Below, piece by piece: positions 24,797 through 33,071 of a stretch of DNA of 64,000 nucleotides; position 1 is the stretch's first letter, and each line of letters begins with the position of its first letter. Origin of the DNA: Flavobacterium sp. MC2016-06 (GTDB lineage Bacteria > Bacteroidota > Bacteroidia > Flavobacteriales > Flavobacteriaceae). The notes under the pieces were generated by a model. That model made no database searches and was not told where the DNA came from. It worked only from the letters and a program-made list of their open reading frames with translations. The translations under genes and the position numbers were made by a program. The stretch covers positions 62,001 through 126,000 of the forward strand of contig NZ_WMID02000012.1 in the NCBI RefSeq assembly GCF_009711165.2, written 5' to 3'.

Positions 24797-25696
24797 ATGA
24801 TAAATTTCAAAATGTTACCATTATATTTCAAGTTTACTAAACAACAGCGTATAGGGATTTTTGTACTGTTTATGATCATAATTGTATTGCAGTCGATTTA
24901 TTTCTTGGTCGATTTTAACCAGCCCGAAAAAATATTTTCTGAAAAATCAGAATGGATGGCTTTGCAGTCTGAAATAGATGCAGCAAAATCGATCAAAAAC
25001 AATGAGAAACATAAAGAGTATACTTTTAATCCAAATTTTATTTCAGATTATAAAGGATATAAGCTGGGAATGTCTGTTCAGGAAATCGATCGTCTTTTAG
25101 TTTTTCGTAAAGAAAATAAATATGTAAATTCTGCCGAAGAGTTTCAGCAGGTAACAAAAATTTCAGATTCTCTATTAAAAGAGATTTCACCATTGTTTAA
25201 ATTTCCAGATTGGGTTAATAACAAGAAACAATATTCAGAAGAGAGAAAAGAATATAAAAAGTATGAAAAAGAATCTCTTATTAAAAAGGAGAAAATTGCT
25301 TTAGTTGATATCAACGTGGCAACACAAGAAGATCTAGTTAAGATTTATGGAATTGGGGAAGCTCTATCATCACGAATATTAAAACAAAAAGAAATTTTAG
25401 GAGGATTTGTTTCAATGGAACAATTAACTGAAGTCTGGGGACTTTCTCCAGAAGTTATTTATGAATTAAATACACATTTCAAGATTTACGAATTTCCAAA
25501 ATTTAAGAAAATTGCAATAAATGATGCGTCTTTAAAAGAGTTATCACAGTTTCCATATTTTAAGTATGTCTTAGCAAAACAAATCATAACAGATAGAAGT
25601 ATGAACGGGGATTTTAAAAATATTGAGGATTTGGCAAAAATTAAAGGTTTTCCTGTTGAAAAAGCAAAAATAATTAGTTTATATTTGGAGTTCTAA
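24797..25696 (+). CDS. Membrane-anchored helix-hairpin-helix protein (ComEA-like)
   Basis: 299 residues. One N-terminal transmembrane helix (IGIFVLFMIIIVLQSIYFLV, about 18-37) is followed by a linker and repeated helix-hairpin-helix units: INVATQEDLVKIYGIGEALSSRIL near 172 and INDASLKELSQFPYFKYVLAKQI near 240, with a weaker first unit near 90 (YKLGMSVQEIDRLL). These motifs bind DNA non-specifically in ComEA-like proteins of the DNA-uptake machinery, but many Bacteroidota carry such proteins without known competence. The gene is 12 bp upstream of the acyl-CoA dehydrogenase gene. An alternative start lies at 24812. Confidence 0.85.
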   Translation: MINFKMLPLYFKFTKQQRIGIFVLFMIIIVLQSIYFLVDFNQPEKIFSEKSEWMALQSEIDAAKSIKNNEKHKEYTFNPNFISDYKGYKLGMSVQEIDRLLVFRKENKYVNSAEEFQQVTKISDSLLKEISPLFKFPDWVNNKKQYSEERKEYKKYEKESLIKKEKIALVDINVATQEDLVKIYGIGEALSSRILKQKEILGGFVSMEQLTEVWGLSPEVIYELNTHFKIYEFPKFKKIAINDASLKELSQFPYFKYVLAKQIITDRSMNGDFKNIEDLAKIKGFPVEKAKIISLYLEF

Positions 25697-25708
25697 AAAA
25701 AAGCACAC

Positions 25709-26851
25709 ATGAATTTTGATTACAATGAAACGCAGTCTATGATTGCTCAATCTATAAAAGACTTTGCAGAAAAAAATATTAGACCTTATATAATGGAATG
25801 GGACGAAGCGCAGATTTTTCCAATTCCTTTGTTTAGAGAATTGGGACAAATGGGTTTTATGGGGGTTTTAGTTCCCGAAGAATATGGCGGGTCAGGATTG
25901 GGATATCATGAATATATTACAGTAATTGAAGAGATTTCAAAAGTAGATCCTTCAATTGGTTTGTCAGTTGCGGCTCATAATTCTTTATGTACCAATCATA
26001 TTTTAACTTTTGGAAATGAGGAACAAAAGAAAAAATGGCTTCCTAAATTAGCAACTGCAGAACATATTGGTGCTTGGGGGTTAACAGAGCATAATACTGG
26101 TTCTGATGCAGGTGGAATGAATACAACAGCAGTTAAAGACGGTGATTTCTGGATAGTAAATGGAGCTAAGAACTTTATTACACATGCTATTTCTGGAGAT
26201 ATTGCAGTTGTAATTGTGCGTACAGGAGAAAAAGGTGATTCTAAAGGAATGACAGCTTTTGTCTTTGAAAAAGGAATGCCAGGATTTTCTTCAGGGAAAA
26301 AAGAAAATAAACTTGGAATGCGAGCAAGCGAAACAGCAGAATTGGTTTTTGATAATTGTCGCGTGCCAGATGCTAATAGATTAGGAGAAGTTGGAAAAGG
26401 TTTTGTGCAAGCAATGAAAATCTTAGACGGAGGTCGTATCTCAATTGGTGCATTATCATTAGGGATTTCAAAAGGAGCTTACGAAGCAGCATTAAAGTAT
26501 TCTAAAGAAAGGCATCAGTTTGGACAGCCAATTAGTAATTTTCAAGGAATCTCTTTTAAATTGGCTGATATGGCTACTGAAATTGAAGCTTCGGAGTTAT
26601 TACTTCATAAAGCAGCTTTCTTAAAGCAAAAGCATAAGCCTGTTACTACTAGTGGTGCCATGGCAAAAATGTATGCATCTGAAGTTTGTGTAAAAGTTGC
26701 AAACGAAGCAGTTCAGATTCACGGAGGTTACGGATATACCAAAGATTTTCCTGTAGAGAAGTTTTATAGAGATTCTAAGTTATGTACTATAGGAGAAGGA
26801 ACTACAGAAATTCAAAAGTTGGTTATTTCTAGAAATTTATTAAAAGAGTAA
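25709..26851 (+). CDS. Acyl-CoA dehydrogenase
   Basis: 380 residues, FAD-dependent; introduces a trans double bond between C2 and C3 of acyl-CoA. Typical segments: GLTEHNTGSDAGG (flavin and substrate binding), GAKNFITHA, KLGMRASETAELVFDNCRVP and, at the C terminus, IHGGYGYTKDFPVEKFYRD and IGEGTTEIQKLVISRNLL; the Glu of IGEGT is at the catalytic-base position of the short-chain enzymes. The resemblance is to short-chain or butyryl-type dehydrogenases. It probably works in fatty-acid or branched-chain amino-acid oxidation; no partner electron-transfer flavoprotein gene is nearby. Probably co-transcribed with the preceding gene. Confidence 0.93.
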   Translation: MNFDYNETQSMIAQSIKDFAEKNIRPYIMEWDEAQIFPIPLFRELGQMGFMGVLVPEEYGGSGLGYHEYITVIEEISKVDPSIGLSVAAHNSLCTNHILTFGNEEQKKKWLPKLATAEHIGAWGLTEHNTGSDAGGMNTTAVKDGDFWIVNGAKNFITHAISGDIAVVIVRTGEKGDSKGMTAFVFEKGMPGFSSGKKENKLGMRASETAELVFDNCRVPDANRLGEVGKGFVQAMKILDGGRISIGALSLGISKGAYEAALKYSKERHQFGQPISNFQGISFKLADMATEIEASELLLHKAAFLKQKHKPVTTSGAMAKMYASEVCVKVANEAVQIHGGYGYTKDFPVEKFYRDSKLCTIGEGTTEIQKLVISRNLLKE

Positions 26852-26923
26852 AAGGTTTTTTCTGTTTTGATGAATTAAAGAAAAATAATTTATAATTTAT
26901 AACTCCTAATTAAAAATAATAAT

Positions 26924-26931
26924 TACTTTTG
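26924..26931 (+). promoter_or_regulatory. -7 element of the rpsU promoter
   Basis: TACTTTTG fits TAnnTTTG. Transcription would start near 26938 and give a leader of only about 23 nt that consists almost entirely of the Shine-Dalgarno region. Confidence 0.6.
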
Positions 26932-26944
26932 CACCCTTAACGAG

Positions 26945-26952
26945 AGGAGGTG
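26945..26952 (+). promoter_or_regulatory. Strong Shine-Dalgarno sequence of rpsU
   Basis: AGGAGGTG, fully complementary to the usual 16S rRNA 3' end, stands 8 nt before the rpsU ATG. Other genes in this window lack any such sequence, as expected for Bacteroidota. Its presence here fits known autoregulation of bS21 in Flavobacterium. Confidence 0.9.
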
Positions 26953-26960
26953 TCAATATT

Positions 26961-27155
26961 ATGTTAATTATACCAATTAAAGACGGAGAAAATATCGATA
27001 GAGCATTAAAGCGCTATAAGAGAAAATTTGATAAAACAGGAACTGTTCGTCAATTAAGAGCACGTACTGCTTTTATTAAGCCTTCTGTTATCAAAAGAGC
27101 TCAAATTCAAAAAGCTGCTTACATTCAAAACATGAGAGATGGTTTAGAAAGTTAG
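26961..27155 (+). CDS. rpsU: Small ribosomal subunit protein bS21
   Basis: 64 residues, rich in Arg and Lys, with the typical start MLIIPIKDGENIDRALKRYKRK and the RQLRARTAF segment. bS21 sits near the 3' end of 16S rRNA on the 30S platform. In Bacteroidota it helps hide the anti-Shine-Dalgarno sequence, which explains why most mRNAs here ignore it. The gene itself has a perfect Shine-Dalgarno sequence, so ribosomes lacking bS21 should translate it preferentially. Monocistronic, closed by a strong terminator. Confidence 0.97.
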   Translation: MLIIPIKDGENIDRALKRYKRKFDKTGTVRQLRARTAFIKPSVIKRAQIQKAAYIQNMRDGLES

Positions 27156-27177
27156 TATTACGCTTTGTAAAATAATT

Positions 27178-27225
27178 ACCGTTAGTCATCAAAAAATTAT
27201 AACTTTGATGCTAACGGTTTTTTTT
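27178..27225 (+). terminator. rpsU terminator
   Basis: ACCGTTAG-T-CATCAAA (27178-27193) pairs with TTTGATG-CTAACGGT (27204-27218), one bulged T, followed by TTTTTTT. Confidence 0.85.
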
Positions 27226-27306
27226 ATGCTTAATTCTGAAATTTTTTAATTTCAGTGTTCTATATATTTTAGTGTAATTTATTAAATGAAATTGAAATTG
27301 TGTTTT

Positions 27307-28200
27307 ATGGAGTCAAATAAAGATGCATTTCGTAATTATCTTCAGTTGGAAAAAAAATATTCTATCCATACTGTTAATGCCTATTTGAAAGATGTTGAAT
27401 TTTTTGAAGAATTTAATAAGGTTAATTTTGAGCAGGAAAGTATAGATCGGGTAAATTATAGTCAAATTAGAAGTTGGATTGTTTCTTTAGTGGATCAAGA
27501 TATTTCTAATGTTTCGGTAAATAGAAAAATGGCTTCCTTAAAAGCTTTTTATAAATTCCTTCTAAAAACAAAACAGATAGAAGTGAATCCAATGCTGAAG
27601 CATAAAGCATTGAAAACTCCTAAAATCATTCAAATTCCATTTTCTGAAAAAGAATTAACAGATTTAATGCGGGAAGTGGGTTATCCGGTTGGTTTTGAAG
27701 AAATCAGAGATAAACTTATTGTTGATATGTTTTATGCGACAGGAATGCGTCGAGCAGAATTAATAAATTTAATGATCTATAATGTTGATTTTTCTTCTGG
27801 TGTTGTTAAGGTTTTAGGTAAAAGGAATAAGGAGCGAATAATTCCGGTGCTTCCTTTGGTTTTGGAGCAGTTTGATTTGTATTTAAAGGAAAGAGCTTCT
27901 GTTGGTAATATTATAGATGAGGATTATTTTTTTATTTCGAAAAAAGGGTTAAAATTGAGCGAATCTTTTGTGTATCGATTAATAAATTCATACTTTAGTG
28001 GAGTCTCTGAAAAGATAAAAAAAAGTCCTCATGTCCTTAGGCATACTTTTGCGACTCATTTATTGAATAACGGAGCAGATTTAAATTCAGTTAAAGAATT
28101 ATTAGGACATTCTAGTTTGGCGTCAACGCAAGTTTATACTCATAATAGTTTAGCGGAGCTGAAAAAGGTGTATGTTAACGCGCATCCGAGAAATAAATAG
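27307..28200 (+). CDS. Tyrosine recombinase of the XerC/XerD type
   Basis: 297 residues. An N-terminal SAM-like core-binding domain (to about 105) is followed by the catalytic domain with all six conserved positions visible: R148 (TGMRRAEL), K172 (LGKRNKER), H242 and R245 (HVLRHTFATHLL), H268 (LLGHSSLAS) and nucleophile Y277 (TQVYTHN). The length and close match to XerC/D, and the housekeeping neighbours, suggest the chromosome-dimer resolvase acting at dif rather than an integrase. The start at 27307 (MESNKDAFRNYL) is preferred to an ATG seven codons upstream. hpf follows after 34 bp, probably co-transcribed. Confidence 0.88.
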   Translation: MESNKDAFRNYLQLEKKYSIHTVNAYLKDVEFFEEFNKVNFEQESIDRVNYSQIRSWIVSLVDQDISNVSVNRKMASLKAFYKFLLKTKQIEVNPMLKHKALKTPKIIQIPFSEKELTDLMREVGYPVGFEEIRDKLIVDMFYATGMRRAELINLMIYNVDFSSGVVKVLGKRNKERIIPVLPLVLEQFDLYLKERASVGNIIDEDYFFISKKGLKLSESFVYRLINSYFSGVSEKIKKSPHVLRHTFATHLLNNGADLNSVKELLGHSSLASTQVYTHNSLAELKKVYVNAHPRNK

Positions 28201-28234
28201 TAGTTCTTAAATGTTTAACCCTAAAATTTATATT

Positions 28235-28537
28235 ATGAAGGTAGATGTTCATGCAGTTAACTTTACTGTTGACAGAAAGTTGGTAGATTTTATTCAGGTA
28301 AGAATGGATAAATTAGAAAAATACTACGATCGAGTAGTTTCGGCAGATGTTTTTTTAAAGGCAGAAAGAACGAGTGATAAGGAGAATAAGGCAGTAGAGA
28401 TAAGGATTAATGTTCCGGGAGATGAGTTTTTGGTTAAAAAGCAATGTAAAACATTTGAAGAAGCAATCGAGCTTTCGGCAGAATCTTTAGAACGTTTGTT
28501 GGTAAAAAGGAAAGAAAAAATAAGAGCACACATATAA
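28235..28537 (+). CDS. hpf: Ribosome hibernation-promoting factor, short form
   Basis: 100 residues; begins MKVDVHAVNFTVDRKLVDF and ends with a basic tail (LVKRKEKIRAHI). It has the HPF/RaiA fold but no C-terminal dimerisation domain, so it is the short type that blocks the decoding and mRNA channel of inactive ribosomes. The start at 28235 is preferred to an ATG at 28211, because the extra eight residues are outside the conserved domain. Located between the recombinase gene and the tRNA-tuf operon, a growth-related neighbourhood. Confidence 0.88.
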   Translation: MKVDVHAVNFTVDRKLVDFIQVRMDKLEKYYDRVVSADVFLKAERTSDKENKAVEIRINVPGDEFLVKKQCKTFEEAIELSAESLERLLVKRKEKIRAHI

Positions 28538-28561
28538 TTGAAATTTTTTTAAAAAAATGTT

Positions 28562-28590
28562 TTGATTCAAAGATAAAATAGCTACATTTG
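28562..28590 (+). promoter_or_regulatory. Promoter of the tRNA-tuf operon
   Basis: TTG (28562-28564), 18-nt spacer, TACATTTG (28583-28590): an essentially perfect Bacteroidota promoter, 38 bp before the first tRNA. Confidence 0.85.
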
Positions 28591-28592
28591 CA

Positions 28593-28618
28593 GTCCGTTA
28601 GAAATAGCGGACTTTTTT
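28593..28618 (+). promoter_or_regulatory. Terminator-like hairpin at the start of the tRNA-tuf transcript
   Basis: GTCCGTTA (28593-28600), loop GAAA, TAGCGGAC (28605-28612; one G-T pair), then TTTTTT. It has the form of an intrinsic terminator but sits at the expected start of the transcript, between promoter and first tRNA. Confidence 0.6.
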
Positions 28619-28627
28619 AATGTTATT

Positions 28628-28701
28628 GCCAGCGTAGCTCAGTTGGCTAGAGCAGCTGATTTGTAATCAGCAGGTCGTGGGTTCGAGTCCCTCCGCCGGC
28701 T
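28628..28701 (+). tRNA. tRNA-Thr (anticodon TGT)
   Basis: 74 nt cloverleaf. Anticodon arm GCTGA-TTTGTAA-TCAGC with TGT; D arm AGCTCAGTTGGCTAGAGC; T loop TTCGAGT; acceptor GCCAGCG/CGCCGGC with one A-C mismatch. CCA is not encoded. Confidence 0.95.
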
Positions 28702-28824
28702 CAAAAAAAGGTTTCAAATGCGATTTGAAACAGGTTCATTTAAATTGTTGAAAAATATATTATGTGATGAAGAAGAGTTTTGGGTTTTAATCTAAAATTA
28801 TACATCTTAAATCATGAATTATTT

Positions 28825-28905
28825 GGGGAGATACTCAAGCGGCCAACGAGGGCAGACTGTAAATCTGCTGTGTGAACTTCGCAGGTTCGAATCCTGCTCT
28901 CCCCA
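28825..28905 (+). tRNA. tRNA-Tyr (anticodon GTA)
   Basis: 81 nt, type II tRNA with a long variable arm. Acceptor GGGGAGA/TCTCCCC; anticodon arm GCAGA-CTGTAAA-TCTGC; T loop TTCGAAT. CCA is not encoded. Confidence 0.96.
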
Positions 28906-29020
28906 CAAATTTTGATTTCAGATTTATGATTTCAGAATTTAGATTTATAAAATCAAGATTAGAATCTAATTCTGTTTTTTAATCTAAAATCGGAAATATG
29001 AAATCTAAAATTGAAGCTCT

Positions 29021-29092
29021 GCCGACTTAGCTCAGGGGTAGAGTGCTTCCTTGGTAAGGAAGAGGTCACGGGTTCAATTCCCGTAGTTGGCT
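29021..29092 (+). tRNA. tRNA-Thr (anticodon GGT)
   Basis: 72 nt. Acceptor GCCGACT/AGTTGGC (one G-T pair); anticodon arm CTTCC-TTGGTAA-GGAAG; T loop TTCAATT. CCA is not encoded. It lies 55 bp before tuf. Confidence 0.96.
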
Positions 29093-29147
29093 CAAGTAAG
29101 TAGGAAATTGAAAATTAATATATAACTAAGATTAAAAATTAAGTAAA

Positions 29148-30335
29148 ATGGCAAAGGAGAATTTTAATCGTTCCAAACCGCACTTAAACATAGGTACAAT
29201 TGGACACGTGGATCACGGAAAAACTACATTAACTGCAGCAATTACAAAAGTATTGTCTGATGCTGGTTACTGTCAAGCAAAATCGTTTGATCAAATCGAT
29301 AACGCTCCAGAGGAGAAAGAAAGAGGTATTACTATTAATACATCACACGTAGAGTATGAAACAGCTAACCGTCACTACGCTCACGTTGACTGTCCAGGTC
29401 ACGCGGATTACGTAAAGAACATGGTTACTGGTGCTGCTCAAATGGACGGAGCTATCTTAGTAGTTGCTGCTACAGATGGTCCAATGCCACAAACTCGTGA
29501 GCACATCCTTTTAGGTCGTCAGGTTGGTATTCCAAGAATGGTTGTATTCATGAACAAAGTGGATATGGTTGACGATGCTGAATTGTTAGAGCTTGTTGAA
29601 ATGGAAATTAGAGATTTATTATCTTTCTACGAATATGATGGAGATAATGGTCCTGTTGTTCAAGGTTCTGCTTTAGGAGGATTGAATAATGATCCTGCTT
29701 GGGTTCCTAAAATCATTGAATTAATGGAGGCTGTAGATGCTTGGATTGAAGAACCAATCCGTGATACTGCAAAACCTTTCTTAATGCCAGTTGAGGATGT
29801 ATTTACAATTACTGGTCGTGGAACTGTTGCTACAGGTCGTATCGAAACTGGAATTGCTAATACAGGAGATGCTGTTGAAATCATTGGTATGGGAGCTGAT
29901 AAATTAACTTCTACTATTACAGGAGTTGAGATGTTCCGTAAAATCCTTGATAGAGGTGAAGCTGGAGATAACGTAGGTTTATTGTTAAGAGGTGTTGATA
30001 AAGAATCTATCAAAAGAGGAATGGTTATCATTAAGCCAGGATCAGTAAAACCACACGCTACTTTCAAAGCAGAGGTTTATATCTTGAAAAAAGAAGAAGG
30101 TGGACGTCATACTCCATTCCATAATAACTACCGTCCACAGTTCTACGTACGTACAACTGACGTAACAGGAGTTATTACTTTACCAGAAGGAGTAGAGATG
30201 GTAATGCCAGGAGACAACTTGACAATCAATGTTTCTTTATTAAGCCCAATCGCAATGAGCGTAGGTTTACGTTTCGCTATCCGTGAAGGTGGTAGAACAG
30301 TAGGAGCAGGTCAGGTGACTGAAATCGTAGGATAA
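29148..30335 (+). CDS. tuf: Elongation factor Tu
   Basis: 395 residues; GTP-dependent delivery of aminoacyl-tRNA to the ribosomal A site. G motifs are present: GHVDHGKTT (P loop, near 19), the RGITIN switch I segment, DCPGH (near 80) and NKVD (near 135). The three-domain length is normal and the C terminus is conserved ([14 protein letters not shown]). Embedded between tRNA genes in the order tRNA-Thr, tRNA-Tyr, tRNA-Thr, tuf, tRNA-Trp, secE, the usual Bacteroidota arrangement. Confidence 0.99.
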   Translation: MAKENFNRSKPHLNIGTIGHVDHGKTTLTAAITKVLSDAGYCQAKSFDQIDNAPEEKERGITINTSHVEYETANRHYAHVDCPGHADYVKNMVTGAAQMDGAILVVAATDGPMPQTREHILLGRQVGIPRMVVFMNKVDMVDDAELLELVEMEIRDLLSFYEYDGDNGPVVQGSALGGLNNDPAWVPKIIELMEAVDAWIEEPIRDTAKPFLMPVEDVFTITGRGTVATGRIETGIANTGDAVEIIGMGADKLTSTITGVEMFRKILDRGEAGDNVGLLLRGVDKESIKRGMVIIKPGSVKPHATFKAEVYILKKEEGGRHTPFHNNYRPQFYVRTTDVTGVITLPEGVEMVMPGDNLTINVSLLSPIAMSVGLRFAIREGGRTVGAGQVTEIVG

Positions 30336-30350
30336 TCTTACAAAATTATA

Positions 30351-30388
30351 AAAGCCAGTTGATTTTCTTAATTGAAATCACTGGCTTT
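30351..30388 (+). terminator. Hairpin between tuf and tRNA-Trp
   Basis: AAAGCCAG-T-TGATTT (30351-30365) pairs with AAATCA-CTGGCTTT (30375-30388). No long T run follows, so it may be a partial terminator or an RNA-processing signal inside the operon. Confidence 0.6.
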
Positions 30389-30392
30389 AATT

Positions 30393-30463
30393 ACGGGCGT
30401 AGTTCAAGGGTAGAATAGCGGTCTCCAAAACCGTTGATGGGGGTTCGAATCCCTCCGCCCGTG
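30393..30463 (+). tRNA. tRNA-Trp (anticodon CCA)
   Basis: 71 nt. Acceptor ACGGGCG/CGCCCGT with discriminator G; anticodon loop CTCCAAA; T loop TTCGAAT. It sits 19 bp before secE. Confidence 0.96.
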
Positions 30464-30481
30464 CAATATAAAATATATCAA

Positions 30482-30679
30482 ATGACAAAAGTTACTAATT
30501 ATTTATCGGAGGCTTTCGAAGAGTTAAAGTCAAATGTTACTTGGCCGGCTTGGGCTGAAGTACAAAAATTGACAATTGTTGTAGCTGTATTTTCGGTTCT
30601 ATTTGCTTTGGCAACTTGGGGAGTAGACGAATTTTTTGCAAAAGCTTTGGCTGGATTTTTTAACTGGTTAAAAGGATAA
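30482..30679 (+). CDS. secE: Preprotein translocase subunit SecE
   Basis: 65 residues. One transmembrane helix (LTIVVAVFSVLFALATW, about 30-48), preceded by the conserved amphipathic segment with FEELKSNVTWPAWAEV. SecE clamps the SecY channel in the inner membrane. The start at 30482 (MTKVTNYLSEAF) is chosen because upstream in-frame codons lie inside the tRNA-Trp gene. nusG follows after 10 bp, as in most bacteria. Confidence 0.96.
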   Translation: MTKVTNYLSEAFEELKSNVTWPAWAEVQKLTIVVAVFSVLFALATWGVDEFFAKALAGFFNWLKG

Positions 30680-30689
30680 ATTTTTTGTG

Positions 30690-31241
30690 ATGGCAGATAA
30701 TAATGTAAAAAAATGGTATGTAGTTAGAGCTGTAAGCGGACAAGAAAATAAAGTCAAAGCTTACATCGAAACTGAGATTGCCAGATTAGGTATGGGTGAT
30801 TATGTTTCCCAAGTTTTAGTGCCTACAGAAAAAGTAGTTACTGTAAAAGAAGGAAAGAAAATGTCTAAGGATAAAGTTTATTTCCCTGGATATGTTATGA
30901 TCGAAGCCAATTTGATTGGTGAGATACCTCATATTATCAAGTCTATTACAAGTGTAATTGGTTTCTTAGGAGAAATCAAAGGGGGCGAGCCTGTTCCATT
31001 GAGGCTTTCTGAAGTAAATCGTATGTTAGGAAAAGTAGATGAGTTAGCTGTAAATACAGATACCCGTGCAATTCCATTCAACTTAGGAGAAACAGTAAAA
31101 GTGATCGATGGTCCTTTTAATGGTTTTAACGGTACAGTTGAAAAAATAAACGAAGAAAAGCGTAAACTTGAAGTAATGGTTAAGATTTTCGGAAGAAAAA
31201 CACCATTAGAATTGAGTTTTATGCAAGTTGAAAAAGTATAA
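30690..31241 (+). CDS. nusG: Transcription termination/antitermination protein NusG
   Basis: 183 residues. N-terminal NGN domain starting KKWYVVRAVSGQENKVKAYIE, with the FPGYVMIEA motif. C-terminal KOW domain with FNLGETVKVIDGPFNGFNGTVE. NusG joins RNA polymerase to the ribosome and to Rho. The ATG at 30690 is preferred over the GTG one codon upstream. Lies between secE and rplK as part of the conserved cluster. Confidence 0.97.
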   Translation: MADNNVKKWYVVRAVSGQENKVKAYIETEIARLGMGDYVSQVLVPTEKVVTVKEGKKMSKDKVYFPGYVMIEANLIGEIPHIIKSITSVIGFLGEIKGGEPVPLRLSEVNRMLGKVDELAVNTDTRAIPFNLGETVKVIDGPFNGFNGTVEKINEEKRKLEVMVKIFGRKTPLELSFMQVEKV

Positions 31242-31308
31242 TTTTTGTTACATCTATAATAACCACTATAATCGCTTCCAATGATTATGGTGTTAAATTT
31301 TTTAAAAA

Positions 31309-31746
31309 ATGGCTAAAGAAATTAGTAAGGTAGTTAAACTACAAGTTAAGGGAGGTGCAGCGAATCCGTCGCCACCGGTTGGACCTGCTTTAGGAGCTGC
31401 TGGGGTTAATATCATGGAGTTCTGTAAGCAGTTTAATGCTAGAACACAAGATAAACCTGGCAAAATATGCCCAGTACAAATTACTGTGTATAAAGACAAA
31501 TCATTTGATTTTGTTGTAAAAACTCCTCCAGCTGCTGTCCAATTATTGGAAGCTGCAAAGCTAAAGTCTGGATCAGGTGAACCAAATCGTAAAAAAGTAG
31601 CTAGTGTTACTTGGGACGTTATCAAAGCAATTGCTGAAGATAAAATGGTAGATTTAAATGCATTCACAATCGAATCTGCAATGAGCATGATCGCTGGAAC
31701 TGCTAGATCTATGGGTATAACTGTATCAGGAGATGCTCCTTTTTAA
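31309..31746 (+). CDS. rplK: Large ribosomal subunit protein uL11
   Basis: 145 residues. Binds 23S rRNA at the GTPase-associated centre. The start [20 protein letters not shown] and the segments [22 protein letters not shown] and [10 protein letters not shown] are diagnostic. The gene is first in the rplK-rplA-rplJ-rplL group, 67 bp after nusG. A weak hairpin built on ATAATC/GATTAT lies in that gap. Confidence 0.98.
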   Translation: MAKEISKVVKLQVKGGAANPSPPVGPALGAAGVNIMEFCKQFNARTQDKPGKICPVQITVYKDKSFDFVVKTPPAAVQLLEAAKLKSGSGEPNRKKVASVTWDVIKAIAEDKMVDLNAFTIESAMSMIAGTARSMGITVSGDAPF

Positions 31747-31759
31747 TTAAGAGAAAGAA

Positions 31760-32449
31760 ATGGCAAAATTAACAAAAAAGCAAAAAGAGGCTGCTTCAAA
31801 AATTGAAAAGAACAAACTATACTCTTTGAAAGATGCTGCTGCATTAATCAAAGTTATAGCTTCTGCAAAATTTGATGAGTCTGTTGATATCGCAGTTCGT
31901 TTGGGTGTTGATCCAAGAAAAGCGAATCAAATGGTTAGAGGTGTAGTTACATTACCTCACGGAACTGGTAAAGATGTTAAAGTATTAGCATTAGTTACTC
32001 CAGACAAAGAAGCTGAAGCTAAAGAAGCTGGTGCTGATTACGTAGGTCTTGATGATTATTTACAAAAAATCAAAGATGGTTGGACAGATGTTGATGTTAT
32101 CATCACTATGCCAGCTGTTATGGGTAAATTAGGTCCATTAGGTCGTATTTTAGGACCTAGAGGTTTAATGCCAAACCCTAAAACAGGTACTGTAACTATG
32201 GATGTTGCAAAAGCTGTTGCAGAGGTTAAAGCTGGTAAAATTGACTTTAAAGTTGATAAAACTGGTATCGTACATGCAGGAATTGGTAAAGTTTCTTTTG
32301 GAGCTGAGCAAATTTATGACAATGCACACGAAATTATTCAAACATTAATCAAACTTAAACCAACTGCTGCTAAAGGTACCTATATTAAAGGTATTCACCT
32401 TACAAGCACTATGAGTCCTGCAATTGCATTGGACCCTAAAGCAGTATAA
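31760..32449 (+). CDS. rplA: Large ribosomal subunit protein uL1
   Basis: 229 residues, usual length. Recognised by [25 protein letters not shown], the [19 protein letters not shown] motif and the [22 protein letters not shown] segment (here [18 protein letters not shown]). L1 forms the mobile stalk at the E site and, in many bacteria, represses its own operon by binding the leader mRNA. Starts 13 bp after rplK. Confidence 0.98.
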   Translation: MAKLTKKQKEAASKIEKNKLYSLKDAAALIKVIASAKFDESVDIAVRLGVDPRKANQMVRGVVTLPHGTGKDVKVLALVTPDKEAEAKEAGADYVGLDDYLQKIKDGWTDVDVIITMPAVMGKLGPLGRILGPRGLMPNPKTGTVTMDVAKAVAEVKAGKIDFKVDKTGIVHAGIGKVSFGAEQIYDNAHEIIQTLIKLKPTAAKGTYIKGIHLTSTMSPAIALDPKAV

Positions 32450-32471
32450 TTGGTAGTTAATAATTTTTAGT

Positions 32472-32984
32472 ATGACTAGAGAAGAAAAATCAATCGCGAT
32501 TGAAGATTTAACTGCACAGTTAGCTGGTACAAATATTATTTATGTATCTGATATTTCTGGATTAAATGCAGAAACAACTTCAAACTTAAGAAGAGCTTGT
32601 TTTAAAGCAGGTATTAAATTAGAGGTTGTAAAAAATACTTTGCTTGCAAAAGCAATGGAAGCTTCTGCTAATGACTATGGTGATTTACCTTCAGTATTGA
32701 CTGGTAACAGCGCTATATTTATTTCAGATGTTGCAAATGCACCTGGAAAAATAATTAAAGATTTCAGAAAAAAATCAGCTAAACCTTTATTAAAAGGAGC
32801 TTACATTAATTCTGAAATTTATATTGGAGATGATCAATTAGATGCATTAGCAACTATTAAATCTAAAGAAGAACTTCTTGGAGAGCTTATCGGATTGTTA
32901 CAATCACCAGCTCAAAGAATTATCTCTGCTCTTCAAAACAAATTTGCTGGACAAGAAGAATCAGCAGAAACTGAAGAAGCATAA
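32472..32984 (+). CDS. rplJ: Large ribosomal subunit protein uL10
   Basis: 170 residues. Forms the base of the L7/L12 stalk. The sequence MTREEKSIAIEDLTAQL and FKAGIKLEVVKNTLLAKAM are typical, and the acidic C-terminal tail EESAETEEA ends the protein. Lies 22 bp after rplA and 87 bp before rplL. Confidence 0.97.
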   Translation: MTREEKSIAIEDLTAQLAGTNIIYVSDISGLNAETTSNLRRACFKAGIKLEVVKNTLLAKAMEASANDYGDLPSVLTGNSAIFISDVANAPGKIIKDFRKKSAKPLLKGAYINSEIYIGDDQLDALATIKSKEELLGELIGLLQSPAQRIISALQNKFAGQEESAETEEA

Positions 32985-33071
32985 TACAAAAGGCAGTATG
33001 TCTTTTGTGTTATTAAATTCGCACACACAAATAAATTATAATTTTACAAATCATTTTAAACGATAGAAAAA

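Noticed and set aside
27307..28200. Tyrosine recombinase as a sign of an integrated element
   Set aside because: Sequence and length fit XerC/XerD, flanking genes are rpsU and hpf, and no attachment-site repeat or cargo is visible; the nearby tRNA genes are intact parts of the tuf operon.
29660..30067. Open frame of 135 codons opposite tuf
   Set aside because: Ser/Pro/Ile-rich shadow of a highly expressed gene with restricted codon use.
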